NCBI RefSeq assembly: GCF_901482445.1
Contig: NZ_LR590477.1
Location: 1,178,001-1,242,000 of the forward strand
Direction: 5' to 3'
DNA: 64,000 bases
DNA from: Neisseria lactamica
GTDB lineage: Bacteria > Pseudomonadota > Gammaproteobacteria > Burkholderiales > Neisseriaceae
Part shown: piece after piece, positions 1 to 8,684 of the stretch
Layout: each line of letters opens with the position of its first letter
Numbering within the stretch: the first letter of the stretch is position 1
Program-made: the position numbers and the translations under genes
The notes under the pieces: model-generated
The model's input: the letters and a program-made list of their open reading frames with translations, nothing else
Database searches by the model: none
Told to the model about the DNA's origin: nothing

Positions 1-316
1 TGACACGGAACACGGCAACCATATCATCGGCACGCGGTGCAATATATTGGACGACGGACGAAGTCTCCGGATTAACGGCACTGCGTGCCGCTTCTGCCTG
101 AACAGAGAGGGGCTGCACCACTGCCTGAGGGGTGATATGAATACGCTCGCCCTCCTTGCCGGTAATATTGGCAAACAACAGCATACCCAAACCTGTAACG
201 GCAAGCAGGGTCAAGAAGGGCATAACCAACAAACCGGCATAAAAATGCCACCTCCAAACGGTCAGATAACGCCGGTTGGTCTGATTGCCGGCTTCAGTTT
301 TGATTTGTGTATCCAT
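1..316 (-). CDS. PepSY-associated transmembrane protein, N-terminal part only
   Basis: This is the first 105 residues of a membrane protein that continues beyond the left edge. A short N-terminus is followed by WRWHFYAGL (residues 21-29) and a hydrophobic helix to about residue 50. The Arg/His/aromatic pattern just before the first helix is typical of PepSY-associated TM proteins, a family often found with iron or siderophore uptake. The ATG at 316 is chosen because AGGA lies seven bases upstream. It follows the cbb3 operon in the same direction but after that operon's terminator, and it has its own palindrome upstream (368-386), so it is probably a separate transcription unit. The exact substrate or redox role cannot be told from this fragment. 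Confidence 0.75.
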   Translation of the reverse strand, partial: MDTQIKTEAGNQTNRRYLTVWRWHFYAGLLVMPFLTLLAVTGLGMLLFANITGKEGERIHITPQAVVQPLSVQAEAARSAVNPETSSVVQYIAPRADDMVAVFRV

Positions 317-367
317 TAATCGTCCTTTTGAAAATAGGGCTGTTGTCAATGTGCGCGATTATAAACA

Positions 368-386
368 ATAAAGACTAATTCTTTAT
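368..386 (-). promoter_or_regulatory. 19-bp inverted repeat, possible Fur-type operator
   Basis: Two perfect 7-base arms, ATAAAGA and TCTTTAT, flank five bases. The size and AT-rich symmetry match a Fur box (19 bp). It lies just upstream of a TATAAT-like -10 element (358-363 on the plus strand) for the PepSY gene. Regulation by Fur is inferred from symmetry, position and the iron-linked gene family. Confidence 0.4.
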
Positions 387-599
387 GACTAAAATCAATA
401 TTTTTTGCAACATATGAAAAAAGATTCAATTTTGAAGAAACAAATCCATATGCCGTCTGAAAGCATCAAACAATGCTGTCCGACACCCAACTGCACCATT
501 CTTTAAACCATACAAAAATATCAGTCGGTCTGCCCGCTTAAGCATCAAAATCCACACTTTCAGACGGCATAAATCAAAAACAGGATTTCCGTTCAAAAT

Positions 600-632
600 A
601 AAAAATCCGGATTCGATACCGAACCCGGATTC
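600..632 (-). terminator. Rho-independent terminator of the cco operon
   Basis: On the minus strand the arms ATCCGG and CCGGAT, extended by partly paired bases, are followed by a run of T. It lies 30 bases after the ccoP stop. Confidence 0.75.
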
Positions 633-661
633 CTACATCCGACAAAGTCGGGAAACAGAGA

Positions 662-1993
662 TTAGAACTTACCGCCGGACTGGTTGACCATATAGTCAAC
701 TGCAGCTTTAACCTCATCATCGCTCAAATCGCCACGACCGCCTTTTGCGGGCATCGTATTGAAACCTTCGATTGCGTGTTTGTGCAATGTGTCCTTACCT
801 TTTTTGATGCGGTCGGCCCAGTCGGCTTTCGTGCCGACGTGGGGAATCCCCGGAATCGCATTGCCGTGGCAGGCGGCACAAACGGTTTCATAAACCTGTT
901 TGCCGTCCACTTTGGCGGCAGGTGCGGCTTTTTCCTCGGCTTTAGGTTCTGCTGCGGCAGGTTTGGCTTCAGAAGCGGCTTGTGCTGCTTCTGCAGGAGC
1001 AGAGGCTGCGGGTTCTGCCGCCGGTGCGGGAGTCGGTGCAGGCTCGGCTTTTTTCACCGGAGCTTTGCCGTCTTTATTGGAAAGACCCCATACATAAGCA
1101 GTCATAATATGCAGTTTGTCTTTATCCAAGAAATGTCCCCACGCGGGCATTTGGCTGCTGCGTCCGTTGGTAATGGTTTCGATAATGGATTTTTGCGTAC
1201 CGCCCCACAACCACACGTCATCAGTCAGGTTCGGACCCAAACCTTGGATACCTTGTCCCTTATCGCCGTGGCAAGTGAAACAGTTGGCAGGCGGACCGCT
1301 GAACAAGGCTTGTCCGCGTGCGGCACGTTCCTCATCATACTGGCCTTTGGGTTTTGAAAGGGACATCACATAATGGGCAACGTCTTTCACGCCTTCTTCG
1401 CCCAAAGCAGGGCCCCATGCAGGCATGGTCGCAACACGACCTTTTTCAATGGTCTCGTGGATTTTATCGGGATCGCCTCCCCACAGCCAATCGCTGTCGG
1501 TCAGATTCGGAAAACCTTTGGAACCTTTGGCATCAGAGCCGTGGCACTGGATACAGTAGGTATTGAACAGGTTTTGGGCGATTTGCTTGGCCTGTGGGTC
1601 TTTTGCCACTTTTTCAATCGGCATATCCGCAAACTTGGCATACAGTTTGCCGTATTGCTCATCGGCTTTTTTAACCTCTTTTTCATATTGGTTATGGCTG
1701 GTCCATTTCAGCAGGCCTTTATAGTCGCCGACACCCGGATACATAACCAGATAACCGATACCGAACAGCCACGTCAAAACATACAGCCAAAACCACCAGC
1801 GAGGCAGCGGATTGTCGTATTCGGCAATACCGTCCCACTCGTGACCCGTGGTTTGTACTTCTTCGCCCTTCTTCGGGCGTTTGACAACATTTTGAGACAG
1901 CAGCAGCCAAGCCAAAGCGATAAAGCTCAATAAGACGATGGCTGCAATATATATATTCCAGAAATTACTGGTAAATTGGGATGTTGTGTTCAT
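662..1993 (-). CDS. ccoP: cbb3-type cytochrome c oxidase subunit III, tri-haem form
   Basis: CcoP is the membrane-anchored c-type cytochrome that passes electrons to the catalytic subunit CcoN of the cbb3 oxidase, the terminal oxidase in Neisseria. Helices at about residues 13-33 and 67-85 anchor it. Two periplasmic cytochrome c domains carry CIQCH (147-151) and CFTCH (238-242). A Pro/Ala/Glu-rich linker (about 312-362) then leads to a third domain with CAACH (372-376). Most CcoP proteins have two haems and about 300 residues; this one has 443. The third domain is known in gonococci and commensals, while meningococcal CcoP is truncated by a nonsense mutation, so its integrity here is informative. 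It is the last gene of ccoNOQP. Confidence 0.97.
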   Translation of the reverse strand: MNTTSQFTSNFWNIYIAAIVLLSFIALAWLLLSQNVVKRPKKGEEVQTTGHEWDGIAEYDNPLPRWWFWLYVLTWLFGIGYLVMYPGVGDYKGLLKWTSHNQYEKEVKKADEQYGKLYAKFADMPIEKVAKDPQAKQIAQNLFNTYCIQCHGSDAKGSKGFPNLTDSDWLWGGDPDKIHETIEKGRVATMPAWGPALGEEGVKDVAHYVMSLSKPKGQYDEERAARGQALFSGPPANCFTCHGDKGQGIQGLGPNLTDDVWLWGGTQKSIIETITNGRSSQMPAWGHFLDKDKLHIMTAYVWGLSNKDGKAPVKKAEPAPTPAPAAEPAASAPAEAAQAASEAKPAAAEPKAEEKAAPAAKVDGKQVYETVCAACHGNAIPGIPHVGTKADWADRIKKGKDTLHKHAIEGFNTMPAKGGRGDLSDDEVKAAVDYMVNQSGGKF

Positions 1994-2016
1994 TGTTTTG
2001 CTCCGTTGTCACAATA

Positions 2017-2187
2017 TTAACGGTTTTCGCTTTTCTTATCTTGCGCATCTTGGTTTTCATCAAAAATGCTGTTTGCGGCATCATCGTAGTTTTTCTTATT
2101 CCTCCTGTTGAAGACAATATAAAGCACCAACAGGAAACAGATAAAGACCCATACCGTGAAAAGAGCGCGAATACCGTTAATATCCAT
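2017..2187 (-). CDS. ccoQ: cbb3-type cytochrome oxidase subunit CcoQ
   Basis: This 56-residue protein begins MDINGIRALFTVW. It has one transmembrane helix (about residues 9-26), then FNRRNKKNYDDAA and an acidic and basic cytoplasmic tail. CcoQ/FixQ is the small single-helix subunit that stabilises assembly of the cbb3 oxidase. The gene starts four bases after the ccoO stop and ends 23 bases before ccoP, as expected for ccoNOQP. Identification rests on size, topology and operon position. Confidence 0.9.
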   Translation of the reverse strand: MDINGIRALFTVWVFICFLLVLYIVFNRRNKKNYDDAANSIFDENQDAQDKKSENR

Positions 2188-2191
2188 GATG

Positions 2192-2803
2192 TTACCTTAC
2201 GTTTTTCAAAGCCAGCCCCAATCCTTGCAGATAGGCGACTACAGCATCCAGCTCGGATTTGTTTGCCAAGGCTTCGGGCGCTTTTGCAATTTCCTCATCA
2301 CTGTAAGGAGTCCCGACCTTACGCAAAGCCTTCATGTTGGCAACGGTTGCATCGACATCGACCTTATTGCGTGCAAGCCACGGGAATGCCGGCATATTGG
2401 ACTCGGGTACGACATCACGCGGATTCAGCAAGTGAATACGGTGCCATTCGTCGGAATAACGGCCGCCTACACGTGCCAAATCAGGACCGGTACGTTTGGA
2501 ACCCCATTGGAACGGATGGTCGTAAACCGACTCTCCGGCAACAGAGTAATGACCGTAACGCTCGGTTTCCGCACGGAACGGACGAATCATTTGCGAGTGG
2601 CAGTTGTAACAGCCCTCACGGATGTAAATATCGCGTCCGGCAACCTGCAGGGCATTGTAAGGCTTCACGCCCGGCGCCGGCTGCGTTGCCGCCTTGGTAA
2701 AGGCCAAGGGTACAACTTCAATCAACAGACCGACACTGACTACAAGCAGCGTGAACACAATCAGAACGCCGATTTTTTCTTCAGCCAATTGTTGTAATTT
2801 CAT
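2192..2803 (-). CDS. ccoO: cbb3-type cytochrome c oxidase subunit II (mono-haem)
   Basis: CcoO is a 203-residue, membrane-anchored mono-haem cytochrome c of the cbb3 oxidase. It has an N-terminal helix (about residues 12-34), then REGCYNCHSQMIRP with the haem-binding CxxCH. PESNMPAFPW supplies the likely axial Met. Length and motif order match the family. The ATG at 2803 is preceded by TAGGCTACC, a weak ribosome site, and lies 26 bases after the ccoN stop, consistent with cotranscription. Confidence 0.97.
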   Translation of the reverse strand: MKLQQLAEEKIGVLIVFTLLVVSVGLLIEVVPLAFTKAATQPAPGVKPYNALQVAGRDIYIREGCYNCHSQMIRPFRAETERYGHYSVAGESVYDHPFQWGSKRTGPDLARVGGRYSDEWHRIHLLNPRDVVPESNMPAFPWLARNKVDVDATVANMKALRKVGTPYSDEEIAKAPEALANKSELDAVVAYLQGLGLALKNVR

Positions 2804-2829
2804 TTTGGTAGCCTATCTTCCTTAGTATT

Positions 2830-4263
2830 TTAGTGATGCTGTGTTTGGGAAACCGCAGGGATTTCAGCATCGACCGCCTTACCGCTGATGGCTGTGCGGT
2901 ACACGTTGTACGCCATAATGCACATACCGCTCAGATACAATAAACCACCTGCAAAACGGATCATGTAATAAGGCATAGTGCGTTTTACGGATTCGACGAA
3001 CGAATAAGTCAGCGTACCGTCATCGTTCAAAGAACCCCACATCAAACCTTGCATCACACCGGCAATCCACATCGCGGCGATATACAGTACCACGCCGATG
3101 GTGGCAATCCAGAAATGCGCTTCTACCAGCTTGGTACTGTGCATCTGTTCTTTGCCGAAGAGGCGGGGAATCATGTAATAGACCGAACCGATGGTTACGA
3201 AGCCTACCCAGCCCAACGCACCCGCATGAACGTGCGCGACGGTCCAGTCTGTATAGTGGCTCAATGCGTTGACCGTTTTAATCGACATCATCGGACCTTC
3301 AAAGGTAGACATACCGTAGAAGGACAAGGAAACAATCAGGAATTTCAGAATCGGATCTGTACGCAGTTTGTCCCACGCGCCGGACAAGGTCATGATGCCG
3401 TTGATCATACCGCCCCAAGAGGGTGCGAACAGAATCAGGGACAGAACCATACCCAAAGATTGCGTCCAGTCAGGCAGCGCAGTGTAGTGGAGATGGTGCG
3501 GGCCCGCCCACATATAGGTGAAAATCAACGCCCAAAAGTGAACGACGGACAGGCGGTAGGAATAAACAGGGCGGCCTGCTTGTTTGGGAACGAAATAGTA
3601 CATCATACCCAAGAAGCCGGCAGTCAGGAAAAAGCCCACGGCGTTATGGCCATACCACCATTGAACCATGGCATCAATCGCACCGGAATAGACGGGATAC
3701 GACTTCATCAAACCTGCCGGGATGCTGATGTTATTGACGATGTGCAAAAGTGCGACCGCCAAAATAAAGCCGCCGTAGAACCAGTTGGCAACGTAAATGT
3801 GTTTTACCTTGCGTTTGGCAATCGTACCGAAGAATACGATGGCGTAAGCCACCCAAACCAAAGTAATCAGAATGTCAATCGGCCATTCCAGTTCGGCATA
3901 TTCCTTACCTTGGGTCCAACCCATAGGGAAGCTGACGGCGGCGGCAACGATTACCGCCTGCCAGCCCCAAAAGGTAAATGCGGGCAGCCAGCCGCCGAAC
4001 AGGCGGGTATTACAGGTACGTTGGACAACGTAGTATGATGTGCCGATCAGGCCGCAGCCTCCGAATGCGAAAATAACCGCATTGGTGTGCAGCGGACGCA
4101 GGCGGCCGAAGTGGAACCAAGGTCCGATATTAGACAAGTCGAGGGCGGGAGCGAAAAGCTGGGCGGCAACGATAACGCCGACCAACATGCCCACAATTCC
4201 CCAAACTACAGTCATGATGGCGAACTGGCGCACCACTTTGTAGTTGTAAGTTTGTGTGTCCAT
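2830..4263 (-). CDS. ccoN: cbb3-type cytochrome c oxidase subunit I (catalytic)
   Basis: CcoN is the polytopic haem-copper subunit where oxygen is reduced to water and protons are pumped. It has 477 residues and about twelve hydrophobic helices. Haem- and copper-liganding His residues appear in HFGRLRPLHTNA, in AGPHHLHYTALPDW and in VAHVHAGALGWVGF. The start at 4263 (MDTQTYNYKVV) is preferred to upstream in-frame codons because GGAG lies about eight bases before it and the family N-terminus aligns there. It is the first gene of ccoNOQP and is divergent from the M61 peptidase gene. Confidence 0.96.
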   Translation of the reverse strand: MDTQTYNYKVVRQFAIMTVVWGIVGMLVGVIVAAQLFAPALDLSNIGPWFHFGRLRPLHTNAVIFAFGGCGLIGTSYYVVQRTCNTRLFGGWLPAFTFWGWQAVIVAAAVSFPMGWTQGKEYAELEWPIDILITLVWVAYAIVFFGTIAKRKVKHIYVANWFYGGFILAVALLHIVNNISIPAGLMKSYPVYSGAIDAMVQWWYGHNAVGFFLTAGFLGMMYYFVPKQAGRPVYSYRLSVVHFWALIFTYMWAGPHHLHYTALPDWTQSLGMVLSLILFAPSWGGMINGIMTLSGAWDKLRTDPILKFLIVSLSFYGMSTFEGPMMSIKTVNALSHYTDWTVAHVHAGALGWVGFVTIGSVYYMIPRLFGKEQMHSTKLVEAHFWIATIGVVLYIAAMWIAGVMQGLMWGSLNDDGTLTYSFVESVKRTMPYYMIRFAGGLLYLSGMCIMAYNVYRTAISGKAVDAEIPAVSQTQHH

Positions 4264-4588
4264 AAGAGTCTCCATGAATTTATGGGAATAAAGATTTTTA
4301 TCCTGCCGCTTCCGCAACCTGTTTAAGGCGCAATCCAGGCAAGCATATTTTTTCTAAATTTAACATATCTGCCTTATTACGCCAAGCGGAATTACATTCC
4401 CGACACCGGAGAGCCTGTTTCTTAATTCATTTTTTATTCTATATAAATCATATTGTTATAATGTATTACAACCCGACCGCCATTACTTTTGTTTCCAATT
4501 TTCCCTTTTTGTGGCACTTTATTGATGTAGGTTAAGCTGCATTTTAAAGGCATTTAATCTATCCCGTTTAACGATATATTTGATAGTT
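4264..4588. promoter_or_regulatory. Divergent intergenic region between ccoN and the M61 peptidase gene
   Basis: This AT-rich stretch of about 325 bases must hold both promoters. No strong sigma70 hexamers or clear FNR palindrome can be named. The closest FNR-like string, at 4522-4535, has only one good half and lies on the peptidase side. Confidence 0.5.
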
Positions 4589-6343
4589 ATGATTCATTAC
4601 AGAATAATCCCCTCCCCTCTCGACCACGAATGGCACATCCTGCTGACATTTGTGCAAGATAATGATATTCCTGTTGAAATAAGCCTTCCGAATTGGGTGC
4701 CGGGCAGTTATCTGATTCGGGATTTTTCCCGCCACATCACTTCTATCCATGCATCCTGTAACGGCACGTCCATACCGCTCGAACAAATTGCAAAAAACCG
4801 CTGGCATGCCGCCGCCGTACGCGGAGAGTGGCAAATCCGCTACACCGTATATGCATTCGATTTGTCGGTTCGAGGTTCTTTCCTGACGACAGAACGCGGT
4901 TTTTTTGACGGGGCGTGCCTGTTTTTGAAAGTCGAGGGGAAAGAAATGCTGCCGCACCGCTTGGAATTGTCGGGTATTCCGGAAGGGTGGAGTGTTGCCA
5001 CAACGCTGCCGGAAACGGGACGGTACGACTTTCAGACGGCATCTTATGCCGAATTGATCGATCGACCTGTCGAGATGGGCTTGATTGAATTTTTAGATTT
5101 TGAGGTGGCAGGCATTCCGCACACGATTGCCTTAAGCGGCATATATCCCGATTTCGACCGCGACAGGCTGGTTTGGGACATCCAAAAAATCTGCGAAACC
5201 GAATTGGCAATGTTTTCCTCCCCTGCCCCATTTGAGAAATATTTGTTCCTGCTCCATGTCGGCGACCATATTTACGGCGGTTTGGAACACGCTGACAGCA
5301 CCGCCCTGCTCGCCGACCGCCACAGCCTTCCGCCGTACCCGTACCGTATAACCGATGCCGACGATGCCTACACCACATTGCTCGGACTTTTCTCCCACGA
5401 ATATTTTCACGCGTGGAACGTCAAATCCATCAAACCTGCCGCATTCGTCCCTTATGACCTCGACAAAGAAAACTATACCGAACAACTATGGGCATTCGAA
5501 GGCATTACATCCTATTACGACGATTTGTTTTTGGCACGCAGCCGCACCATCTCGCCCGAATCTTATTTAAACCTGCTGGCACAAGGCATTACGCGCGTAC
5601 AACAAACCCGCGGCCGTTTGAGGCAGACCTTGGCGGAATCGAGTTTTACCGCGTGGAACAAATTTTACAAACCGGATGAAAACAGTCCGAACGCCATCGT
5701 CAGCTACTACCAGAAAGGCGCGCTTGCCGCATTGTGCCTTGATCTGATAATACGCAACCGAAGCAACGGCAGACATTCCCTTGATACGGTAATGGACAAA
5801 CTCTATCGGGAGTGGAGGGACACACACTCGGGTATTCCGGAAAAACACTGGCAAATCCGTTGTCAGGAAATTACCGGCTTGGATTTGACAGATTTTTTTC
5901 AGACGGCATTGTACAGCACCGAAGATTTGCCGCTTGCCGAATGCCTGGCAACCGCAGGCGTGAAACTGACCTTCCTGCAGCTTCCCCGACAACACGGCGG
6001 CGGATATTCGGAACACATCTGCCCCATCCCGCCGACGGGCGATTTCGGCGCACGCTTCAAACAAAACGCCGACCATATCGTCCTGACCCATGTCTTCAAC
6101 GGCGGCAACGCGGAATCTGCGGAACTGTACCCGCAAGACAAAATCATTGCTTTAGACGGTTATGCCTGCACCGACTTTGCCGCACAATGGGCCCGATACC
6201 CCTTCGGGGCAAGAATCAATATCCACTTCTTCCGTGCCGGCGTATTGCGTCAAACCGTCTTGTGGGTTAAGGCAGCGGCGGCGGATACTGCTATCCTACA
6301 TATCACAGACCGGAACCTGTTGGAAAACTGGTTGTTCGGTTAA
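4589..6343 (+). CDS. M61 family metallopeptidase (glycyl aminopeptidase-like)
   Basis: This 584-residue protein carries the gluzincin motif HEYFHAWN (near residue 270) with a downstream Glu in LWAFEGITSYYDD, which supplies the third zinc ligand. The N-terminal half (NWVPGSYLIRDFSRH) is the beta-domain typical of M61 peptidases. The C-terminal part is PDZ-like but weakly conserved here. M61 enzymes cleave N-terminal Gly or Ala from peptides. No signal peptide is seen, so a cytoplasmic location is likely. The ATG at 4589 is chosen over a TTG three codons upstream. It converges with exbD across a DUS hairpin. Confidence 0.9.
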   Translation: MIHYRIIPSPLDHEWHILLTFVQDNDIPVEISLPNWVPGSYLIRDFSRHITSIHASCNGTSIPLEQIAKNRWHAAAVRGEWQIRYTVYAFDLSVRGSFLTTERGFFDGACLFLKVEGKEMLPHRLELSGIPEGWSVATTLPETGRYDFQTASYAELIDRPVEMGLIEFLDFEVAGIPHTIALSGIYPDFDRDRLVWDIQKICETELAMFSSPAPFEKYLFLLHVGDHIYGGLEHADSTALLADRHSLPPYPYRITDADDAYTTLLGLFSHEYFHAWNVKSIKPAAFVPYDLDKENYTEQLWAFEGITSYYDDLFLARSRTISPESYLNLLAQGITRVQQTRGRLRQTLAESSFTAWNKFYKPDENSPNAIVSYYQKGALAALCLDLIIRNRSNGRHSLDTVMDKLYREWRDTHSGIPEKHWQIRCQEITGLDLTDFFQTALYSTEDLPLAECLATAGVKLTFLQLPRQHGGGYSEHICPIPPTGDFGARFKQNADHIVLTHVFNGGNAESAELYPQDKIIALDGYACTDFAAQWARYPFGARINIHFFRAGVLRQTVLWVKAAAADTAILHITDRNLLENWLFG

Positions 6344-6344
6344 A

Positions 6345-6398
6345 CTTTCAGACGGCATTGCACACAAAATGCCGTCTGAAAGACTTTCAGACGGCATT
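6345..6398. terminator. DUS hairpin between convergent genes
   Basis: Two DUS copies in opposite orientation (about 6345-6359 and 6368-6382) form a long stem, and a third copy follows at 6384-6398. It lies between the M61 gene and exbD stops and can terminate transcription in both directions. Confidence 0.8.
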
Positions 6399-6415
6399 CG
6401 TTCAAGCGTCAAACT

Positions 6416-6850
6416 TTATTGCGCCTTGGTTTCCGTTACAAAACCGATTTTGGTAATCCCTGCCTGACGGGCGGCCTCCAACGCTTTGTTTACATAATCG
6501 TATTCTACCGCCTTGTCTGCCGCAATGGCCACAATCACGTTTTCATTCTGCTCCTTGGCGGCTTTCAGACGGCTTTCCACTTCCCCGATTTCCACTTTGC
6601 TTGCAGAATCTCCGCCGACATAATAACCGCCGTTTGCATCAATCGTCAGGCGCAAGGGATCTTTAGGCTGTTTATCCTGCTTGTTTGCCTGCTCGGACGC
6701 GGTCGGCAGTTCCAAAGGGATGGAATGCGTCAGCACCGGCATAGTAATCATAAACACAATCAGCAACACCAGCATCACGTCCACCAACGGCGTAACGTTG
6801 ATGTCGGACATCGGCGAATCGTCGCCGGAATTCATCGAACCAAATGCCAT
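6416..6850 (-). CDS. exbD: TonB energy-transducing system subunit ExbD
   Basis: ExbD is an inner-membrane protein of 144 residues. It has a short cytoplasmic N-terminus, the signature DINVTPLVDVMLVLLIVF with the membrane Asp needed for proton use, and a periplasmic domain. With ExbB it forms the proton-driven motor that energises TonB. The gene starts two bases after the exbB stop and is last in tonB-exbB-exbD. In this organism the complex powers receptors such as TbpA, encoded at the other end of this window. Confidence 0.97.
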   Translation of the reverse strand: MAFGSMNSGDDSPMSDINVTPLVDVMLVLLIVFMITMPVLTHSIPLELPTASEQANKQDKQPKDPLRLTIDANGGYYVGGDSASKVEIGEVESRLKAAKEQNENVIVAIAADKAVEYDYVNKALEAARQAGITKIGFVTETKAQ

Positions 6851-6852
6851 AA

Positions 6853-7515
6853 TCAGCTATCCTTTTGATTAAGCAGGCGGACATGCAAATCGTGCGCCAT
6901 CGCATCCAAATCCTGAGCCAGTGTTTTCGTGCCGCGATTGAGGAAGTTGTATGCCAACACCGCCGGAATCGCCACAAACAAACCCGCCGCCGTCGCCACC
7001 AGTGCCTCGCCGATCGGGCCGGCAACTGCCGCAATGCTCATCTGCCCGCTTTGTCCGATATTGATCAGGGCGTGGTAAATCCCCCAAACCGTGCCGAACA
7101 GCCCGATAAACGGCGCGGTCGCGCCGATAGAGGCAAGCGCGGTCATCCCGTAATCGAACCGGCGCATAATTTGAGCCATACTGTTGCGGATTTGAATAAC
7201 CAAATACTCGTTCAACGGCAAAGCCTGCGCCAGTTCGGACGCTTCGCTCCGGCGGTAGTTGCGGTAAGACTGCAACGCCTCTTGCACCAGCTTGGACAAA
7301 GGCGCATCGACGGCTCGCACTTTTTCGACCGCGTCGCCCAAAGGCAGAGTATCACTCATATGCCGTTTGACGGCGGCGTTTCCTTTACGCGCCTGATACA
7401 GCTTGATGCAGCGCAAGACAATCAGACACCACGTTACGATACTCATCAGCAGCATCAACACAAACACACCGATCAGGACGGGATCGCCCGATTCAAACAC
7501 TAATTTCAAATTCAT
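6853..7515 (-). CDS. exbB: TonB energy-transducing system subunit ExbB
   Basis: ExbB is a 220-residue MotA/TolQ/ExbB-type proton channel protein. Helix 1 lies at about residues 11-33. A long cytoplasmic loop follows, then two helices, the first including IGATAPFIGLFGTVWGIYHAL, characteristic of the family. The start at 7515 (MNLKLVFESGDP) is chosen over an upstream in-frame codon because family members begin there. It lies between tonB and exbD and is almost certainly cotranscribed with them. Confidence 0.96.
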   Translation of the reverse strand: MNLKLVFESGDPVLIGVFVLMLLMSIVTWCLIVLRCIKLYQARKGNAAVKRHMSDTLPLGDAVEKVRAVDAPLSKLVQEALQSYRNYRRSEASELAQALPLNEYLVIQIRNSMAQIMRRFDYGMTALASIGATAPFIGLFGTVWGIYHALINIGQSGQMSIAAVAGPIGEALVATAAGLFVAIPAVLAYNFLNRGTKTLAQDLDAMAHDLHVRLLNQKDS

Positions 7516-7580
7516 AATGATTCCAACACTGAAAAAACCAATCAAACATCCAGGCTGCCGCAAACCGCTGCGGCAACCGC

Positions 7581-8432
7581 CTAATTCAATTCAAACTTGA
7601 CGGGGACTTTAAACTCCGTCCAGGCATTGGCTTGAAAATGCCCGTTTTGCGCCGCCTTGCGTGCCGCATTGTCCAAACGGGAAAAACCGCTGCTTTTCAC
7701 GACTTTGACGGACTCGACCCTGCCGCCCGGAGAAACCAAAACGCTCAAAACAACCGTACCCTGCTCGTCATTTTCCATAGAAAGCGTGGGATAGGCCGGG
7801 CGCGGGATGCTGCCGTTGGCGCGTAAAGGATTGCCTTTGCTGCCGCCGGCACCTGTTCCGCCGCCGCTGCCGCCGGTTCCTTCCCCGTGTTCGCCTTTGG
7901 CTCCGCCGCTGCCTTTGCCGCCGCCTTCACCGCGCCCTGTTCCGTCACCTTTGGTACCGCTGCCTTTACCTTCCCCGCCGTCCTGTCCTGCGCCGGCTTT
8001 GGCGGGCGCATTGCCGGGATGTTCGGCAGGTTTTTCAGACGGTTTCTCTGCCGGCTTTTCCACCGGTTTGGGTGCCGGCTTCACTTCCGGCTTAGGCTCG
8101 GGCTTCGGTTTTTCTTCAGGCTTCGGCTTTTCCTTGGGCTGCCGGATATCCGCATCCGCCTTTTTTGTAACCACCGGCTTCAAAACCGGTTTGGGCGGCT
8201 CGACAGGTTTGGGCGGTTCGGGTTCGGGTTGCGGCTCGGGCGCGGCAGGCGCACCTGCGCCCTCGGGCGTACCGTCCCCTCCGCCAAAGTCGCCCAAATC
8301 GACAAATTCGATGACATTTCCGGACTCTGTCACAGGCAGCTTGTGCGCCTGCCAGAGCAATGCCACCATTGCCAAATGCAGCAGTGCGACGGAAAACACG
8401 ACTGCGGGGGTTAAAATTCGTTCTTTATCCAT
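7581..8432 (-). CDS. tonB: TonB energy-transducing protein
   Basis: TonB spans the periplasm and couples the ExbBD motor to outer-membrane receptors. In 283 residues it has an N-terminal anchor helix (about 9-27) and a Pro/Glu/Lys-rich rigid segment (about 62-138). A Gly-rich stretch (about 145-203) follows, and then the C-terminal TonB domain beginning near RPAYPTLSMEND and containing VLVSPGGRVESV. The Gly-rich region is longer than in enteric TonB. First gene of tonB-exbB-exbD. Iron control by Fur is expected from the family but the site here is only tentative. Confidence 0.96.
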   Translation of the reverse strand: MDKERILTPAVVFSVALLHLAMVALLWQAHKLPVTESGNVIEFVDLGDFGGGDGTPEGAGAPAAPEPQPEPEPPKPVEPPKPVLKPVVTKKADADIRQPKEKPKPEEKPKPEPKPEVKPAPKPVEKPAEKPSEKPAEHPGNAPAKAGAGQDGGEGKGSGTKGDGTGRGEGGGKGSGGAKGEHGEGTGGSGGGTGAGGSKGNPLRANGSIPRPAYPTLSMENDEQGTVVLSVLVSPGGRVESVKVVKSSGFSRLDNAARKAAQNGHFQANAWTEFKVPVKFELN

Positions 8433-8445
8433 AATTCGGGCATAA

Positions 8446-8490
8446 TAATAGCAACAATTCCTATTTGCAACCTATTTTTATCATTCGCCT
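8446..8490 (-). promoter_or_regulatory. Tentative tonB promoter with Fur-like AT-rich site
   Basis: Upstream of tonB, read on the minus strand, AATGATAAAAATAGG is followed by TTGCAA and then TATTAT. The first resembles Fur box subunits and the latter two resemble -35 and -10 hexamers, although their spacing is short. Regulation is inferred mainly from the gene's known iron response. Confidence 0.3.
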
Positions 8491-8684
8491 TTATATGAAT
8501 ACTGTTTTTATATTCACAAAATCCATATTGAAACAATATATTATGATAAATTCTCAGATGCCTGCGGACAAATGGGGCGGCTCTGCCTGTCTTCCCGTTC
8601 CAACAAAATCGGGTTAAATGATATATTGCCGCCTTTATCCGGCAGCCGGTTGCGGCTGCGTACCAACCTTTATAAAGGAAAATT

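Larger units (their letters stand above)
317..661. other. Intergenic region with promoter, DUS copies and terminator
   Basis: This gap between the PepSY gene and ccoP holds an AT-rich promoter segment for the PepSY gene (about 355-400) and two separate 12-base DUS copies near 451 and 561. The ccoP terminator lies at 600-632. A 31-codon plus-strand reading frame at 413 contains a translated DUS and has no other support, so it is not called as a gene. Confidence 0.6.

Noticed and set aside
413..508. Short plus-strand frame beginning MKKDSILKK
   Set aside because: Its middle part is a translated DUS, there is no ribosome site and the end is Cys-rich by chance. It lies in a promoter and terminator region.
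4522..4535. TTGATGTAGGTTAA as an FNR site for ccoN
   Set aside because: Only the left half matches the TTGAT-N4-ATCAA consensus, and it lies more than 250 bases from ccoN, next to the divergent peptidase gene.
7807..8445. Long plus-strand frames opposite tonB with Pro/Gly-rich proteins
   Set aside because: They are antisense images of the Pro/Lys- and Gly-rich TonB coding sequence and have no start signals.
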